This document shows positions 16,802 through 20,958 of a DNA stretch of 20,958 bases, piece by piece. The stretch's first letter is position 1; each line of letters begins with the position of its first letter. The notes under the pieces are model-generated. The model ran no database searches, had not been told where the DNA came from, and saw only the letters and a list, made by a program, of their open reading frames with translations. The DNA is from Amphimedon queenslandica (taxonomy: Eukaryota > Porifera > Demospongiae > Haplosclerida > Niphatidae). Location of the stretch: contig NW_003546627.1 of NCBI RefSeq assembly GCF_000090795.2, positions 43,476 to 64,433 of the forward strand. The letters are read 5' to 3'. The translations under genes and the position numbers were made by a program.

Positions 16802-18332
16802 TTAACAAATATTTAAAGTAATTGTAGTCTCTTGTATTTTATTAATTATTAGGTCGACAATAATAGTCACATTTTCCTCTATGTCACATCTAATGCAAAA
16901 CTCGTTAGGATGTGTGGGCAGTTCTAACGTTGCTAACTGCGTATCTAATAGCGATGGTGGCATGTAGTGACCACGCCTACTCTCCATACGCTCCTTGATT
17001 AGCTTAGGAGGTCCGTCTAAATGAACAAATAATACCTTAGTCCTTACATCAATAAGAGGTTGGACTTTTTCTTCTATTTGTCTCTCGGATTCTATCTTAT
17101 GTCCATTCAGTACATCACGATATGATCTCTTTAAAGCGGAACATGCTAGAACTCCTCCAACTCTCACTCTTCCTGTAGCTCCCTCTCTTGTTCTTATTGT
17201 GTCTTTATCACTAGCACTATCTGACATATCCTGATTATCCTCTTCTTCTTTCAACCAGGCATATAGTTTCTCGTGAAGTGATATTAACCAAGGGAGTCTG
17301 TCCTTTAATAAAAAAAATTATTATTATTATTATCAAGCTTTGCAACACACTAAACAAGAGAAGAAAGCAGTGACACTCATGCATATAGAGACTAGTGGAG
17401 TGTTGAGGGTCTAGCACCAACTCCTTAATACTAAATACTAAAATCATTTTGTAGTCTTTTAATCTAGCAATTATGCTAATTTATTGGTATTTGTGTGTGC
17501 TCAGTTTATGTGTGTGTTCATATGAAGTGTGTGTGTGTGTGTGTCTTGATGCATAATTGGCAAGTGTTGTCACTGATGGACTCACTTGATCAGTTAGTGG
17601 TATTCCTTGACTCATCTTCTCAACATTGGATGAGCTGTGGTGAGAATCAGCATCTTCAAATGGACACGATAACTATAGAAGAAAGAGAGAGAGTGGAGTT
17701 TGAATGAGTATATCAGGGAGAGAGAGAGAGAGAATTCCATGTATGACTTAATGTTGCGTGATAAATTCTTGGCTCACATCATTAATCATATCGAAATGAT
17801 TTGTACAAAAATTGCCATAAATTGATTATTTTATTGACCGCAAAAAGCTACGAATTCTTATAAGGTTCATTTAGTCAGTGCAATGCGACCAATGTCTATT
17901 TCCATGTATATTATGTGAATGTGATATCATAATTATACCACCCAGCCTCTATAGAGAAATGGCAACTATTTTCGTGATATCTGAGCCTTTGGAATCTGAT
18001 AAATATTTACATTTTTAAATTGTGTTCGTCAATTGGATGTGCAGTATTGCTTTTATTCTTTTTTCCCTTAACTCATAAACAACTTGTCACTATGACTGGA
18101 ATTTAATTAAAGCATATTAAATTATTATCTTTGTCAGCATATTTAACTATTTTTTATTTAATAATTTCTCTTACCTTTTCTGCTAGGGCTTGACCGACTG
18201 TCGTCCTGTTAAATAGTAAGATAATGCAAAGTGAAGAATTTTATCTCTTCCCGGGCAAATCCCCCTGCCTACTCACTTTCCTACACCGCAGACTCCCATC
18301 ACCACTATCACCATTGAAGCTGAAGCCGCCAT
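16802..18332 (-). CDS. IDNK: Gluconokinase (thermoresistant glucokinase family)
   Basis: Phosphorylates D-gluconate with ATP to 6-phosphogluconate, which feeds the pentose phosphate pathway. Four exons on the minus strand: 18277-18332, 18175-18205, 17586-17672, 16802-17302, all in phase, 224 residues (human about 187). The P-loop GVCGVGKTT is assembled across the exon 1/2 junction. Then follow FEDADSHHSSSNVEKMSQGI with PLTD, DRLPWLISLHEKL, VLACSALKRSYRDVL, VLFVHLDGPP, RRGHYMPPSLLDTQLATLE and a C-terminal regulatory-type strand. Compared with the family an extra 30-residue acidic/Ser insert (KEEEDNQDMSDSASDKDT onward) lies before VLACSALK, and the substrate loop usually written DADDYH or DGDDFH reads DADSHH. 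The start codon has A at -3. It is paired head-to-head with the FERM gene. Confidence 0.93.
17673..18174 (-). other. Intron 2 of gluconokinase (502 bp)
   Basis: AT-rich, bounded by a gt donor (gtaaga read on the minus strand) and an ag acceptor. It contains short ga-repeat runs near 17685-17735. I see no ORF, RNA gene or clear terminal repeats in it. Confidence 0.6.
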
Positions 18333-18504
18333 GTTTTATGAGGGCGTAGACACGCCTCGCACAACTATCGTATTCCATCCATCATGCATAAAAGTTGCGG
18401 TATAAAAAAGAATGTCCCATTTAGAAGGGACAGCCTCCACCTACACCACTAGGCTCTGTAGTAGCCCTAAGAAGAGTTTTGCAGGAGACGCACACACAGT
18501 GAAG
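18333..18504. promoter_or_regulatory. Bidirectional promoter region, IDNK / FERM gene
   Basis: This spans the gluconokinase ATG and the preferred FERM start. TATAAAAA at 18401-18408 points in the plus direction; a start site about 25-30 bases downstream would fall near 18430, after the ATG at 18412 but well before the ATG at 18505. An acacgcc box lies near 18349. Confidence 0.55.
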
Positions 18505-19797
18505 ATGGCTTGGTTGACCAACTTTTTCAGGAGACGTAGACATCGCGCCATCACCCGGCAATATCACGTCGTCCTCCAGGACGGTACCGAGAGAACATTT
18601 GAATTGCAGGTGAGCTATTTCTTGGTGCGCCTTGGCTTTATTTTACTGATTGTCCACAGCGTACAGCTACAGTGCAAGACCTTGTTGAGGTCTCTCTTTT
18701 AAGTATGAGTGTTCCTGCTCCCTATCATTACATGTTTAGTCTGACTGTGACTAATAGTAGCCAGCAGGTATGAGTGGACACAGACACACACAGACCAGCA
18801 ATCAAGCTGACTGTACTAATTGAATCAAACCACTCAACCAAATATGGATATAACAATGACAACTTTTTGCCTTTTTCCTTAGAATCCACGTTGGCTTAGG
18901 CTTAGAAAAACACTCAAAAAAGAACTCAAAAGTCAGTATGCACTAATAATTAACAGTGTAAATTGTTTTAAACTGAACATTTGCATTAGCATCATTTGTT
19001 TCTTCTTATAGATACAGAACCACAAACCAAACTGTATGTTACAGTACTTATGTATCCAAAGTCGCACTTTGTACTTGAACACAAAGTAGTAAGGTATGGT
19101 AGTGTGAACCTTTAGCATATGCAGCAATTGATCAACTTCTTTAATCCAATAGACACCTTCTTTATGCTCAAGTTTGCAAGGACTTGAATGATGGAAGGTG
19201 TGTTCTCCTATCTTATATATAAAAATTGTTATTATTGTGTTATTATTATTATTATTATTATTTGTAGAATAAAGTGTACAAGTGATGTCATGGCTCAGCT
19301 TACAGGCCTTATAGCTCAAGGTAAGCAACTGCATGCAAGCAAATTTCCAGTCAATATAATAACAATTATTGTGGATGTGGTTTTAACTAAATTTACCCTT
19401 TGTAATACAATAATATTGATGTCAATTACGTTATGCAAAATATTATAATAATTATTTTTTCTAGCTCAACTAGGTGATTATTCTGAAAGGACACTTCAGA
19501 GTGACTACATGTCTAGACTGAATGTCAAAATGGTAATATCATCTCTCAATCATAATACTGTAATACTTCCTTTCTCTACTTTATACTTAATAGAGTCCAA
19601 AGCATGAGAGAATGGCCGTGGAGCAGCATAAACTGAGAAGGTAAGGAGAGTAGAGGAGTGGGAGTCATAGTTAGGAAATATCGCTCCAGTTACTGTCAGT
19701 AATTGAGAATTAATGTGTGTGTGACCAAATGAGAGAAGCACATTCAGTTATATAATCAATATGAGTACATGCTAGTGAAATATGAGTCTAATAATAG

Positions 19798-19837
<40 letters not shown>

Positions 19838-20703
19838 GTAGTTGCTTTTTAAAATTAAATTGAAATCAGTCTAATATTTATTTTATATTTATCCCTCTTG
19901 TAGAGGCTTGCAGACTGATAGCTGCATTGAGGAATTCCTCAACATGGCTGAAGGCCTCAATGGCTACGGATCTATTCTATTTGATCTACAAGTGAGTGTG
20001 TTCTATAAGTCTTCTGTTTAGTGCACTTTCCAAGAGTGCAGACATACATATGTACCCACACACACACACAATACGTGAATTATTTATAAGTTATATCATA
20101 GTACAATATTTGCATGTGTGGAAAGTTCTTGAGGGAAGGAAGTTTAACTATTTCTTTAGCATTCCATTGAGTGACAAGTGTAGAGTCTAATCCATTGAGT
20201 GACAAGTGTAGAGTCTAATCAGTGCATGCGTGGATTTCCTTATCACAACAGAATGACTTGAGTTATGATAGGCTGTTGTGGTAGCCCACTTATCTTACAT
20301 ACCTACTTTTACTCCCTCTTAACCATACAACTGATAAACAAGATAAAATATTTGTTCACTAATTAATAATAATAGTACTATTTATTTTCATTTATTTATT
20401 GTAAAATATATTTTTATGTAGGATGAACAAAGTCATCCTGTAGTTCTTGGTTGCGGTCCTAATGGGATTGAAGTTTTGGAAGGAAACATACAGACTCTGT
20501 CCATCAAATGGTAAACAATTCCTAACGATCTGTATCAATCAATGTTCGATGCTTGTATGTGCTACAAGAAGATATGTCAAGCATGTTTTCATTGAGTAAT
20601 TTAATCAACTCATTCTTTGTCCTTATTTGCTTTGTACAGGGAGACCGTGACTATCATCAATATAAGATACAGGACGATAAACTTCCATTCTGATACGACA
20701 TAT
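18505..20703 (+). CDS. FERM-domain protein, N-terminal part
   Basis: FERM domains link membrane proteins and lipids to the cortical cytoskeleton or form the head of band 4.1, PTPN and FRMD proteins. Eleven exons are visible: (18412 or 18505)-18609, 18660-18767, 18883-18931, 19012-19093, 19153-19197, 19268-19320, 19465-19532, 19594-19640, 19904-19991, 20422-20510, 20640-20703, all in phase. F1 begins YHVVLQDGTERTFELQ. F2 carries LLYAQVCKDLNDGRIKC, LTGLIAQAQLGDYSE and IEEFLNMAEGLNGYGSILFD. F3 carries GPNGIEVLEGN, LSIKWETVTIINIRY. The protein is divergent (the usual HFGLRY-like segment is weak) and continues beyond the window, so the subfamily cannot be assigned. Start 18505 (MAWLTNFFRRRRHR) is preferred because of the TATA box at 18401. 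Using 18412 would add 31 residues. Confidence 0.85.
19803..19838. repeat. ATT trinucleotide microsatellite
   Basis: About a dozen att units in intron 8 of the FERM gene. A similar shorter run at 19240-19262 precedes the acceptor of exon 6. Confidence 0.95.
19992..20421 (+). other. Intron 9 of the FERM gene (430 bp)
   Basis: This intron is bounded by gtgagt and tgtag. Besides the 28-bp direct duplication at 20163-20218 and a short ca repeat near 20057-20070 I see no ORF or RNA gene. Confidence 0.7.
20163..20218. repeat. Exact 28-bp tandem duplication
   Basis: The unit starting tccattgagtgacaagtg and ending gagtctaa is present twice without mismatch (20163-20190 and 20191-20218) in intron 9 of the FERM gene. 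Perfect identity implies a recent event. Confidence 0.95.
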
Positions 20704-20958
20704 GTAAGTGCAATGAGGTAGAGAATTAAATTACAGAAAAGTATATTTGCTATTGCTATGTGTGTACTATACAAAGATTGATATCCAGACTTTGCTGTGT
20801 CTGAAAGTACATGATTACCATTGATTATCATTTCTATTAAGGAATAACAAGAAGTATCTTTTTTTATAATAACATATTGCGTTACACGTTACATCAGAGA
20901 TTTCTAAATTATTTTAATAATGGTATCCGGTGTAATTTAAGCTAGTAATGCTATACTT
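20704..20958 (+). other. Start of FERM gene intron 11, to window edge
   Basis: It follows the donor gtaagt. AT-rich; I find no further exon that continues the FERM F3 lobe before the window ends. Confidence 0.5.

Noticed and set aside
18412-18504. Upstream in-frame ATG of the FERM gene as the true start
   Set aside because: It is four bases after a TATA box, so probably not in the mRNA; kept only as an alternative.

Overview
The window looks like compact animal nuclear DNA, most probably from a demosponge of the Amphimedon type. The evidence is AT-rich sequence, many short GT-AG introns of about 50-100 bp, intergenic gaps of tens to a few hundred bases, and metazoan gene families (MPHOSPH10, animal-type aldo-keto reductases, a type II Golgi-like coiled-coil protein, a FERM protein). 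The species is an inference. All exon models were built by hand from splice sites, reading-frame continuity and family motifs.

Layout: (1) 1-277, minus strand: 5' end of the ribosomal protein gene RPS15. (2) 569-883, plus: an unrecognised small, possibly membrane, ORF. (3) 941-4181, plus: MPHOSPH10 (U3 snoRNP protein MPP10), seven exons, with a MITE-like inverted repeat in intron 2 and a tandem repeat with hairpins in intron 6. (4) 4236-12795, minus: five tandem nine-exon aldo-keto reductase genes (called A to E from left to right) with matching intron positions and phases. A 237-bp MITE sits in intron 2 of copy B. (5) 12891-16540, plus: a six-exon type II membrane coiled-coil protein with a long acidic tail, GOLM1/GOLIM4-like in architecture. 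(6) 16802-18332, minus: a four-exon gluconokinase (IDNK). (7) from 18505 (or 18412) to beyond the right edge, plus: a FERM-domain protein, 11 exons visible.

The genes are packed in head-to-head and tail-to-tail pairs. AKR copy E with the Golgi-like gene, and IDNK with the FERM gene, have start codons only about 80-95 bp apart (or 172 bp for the preferred FERM start), so each pair probably shares a bidirectional promoter. MPHOSPH10 and AKR copy A converge with 54 bp between stop codons. The two ribosome-biogenesis genes at the left both carry CACGTG E-boxes just upstream of their start codons.

I see no prokaryotic-style operon, CRISPR array, phage or virus. The most interesting material is the AKR array: mosaic copies that suggest gene conversion, and substitution of the tryptophans that normally line the AKR active-site pocket while the catalytic tetrad is kept.
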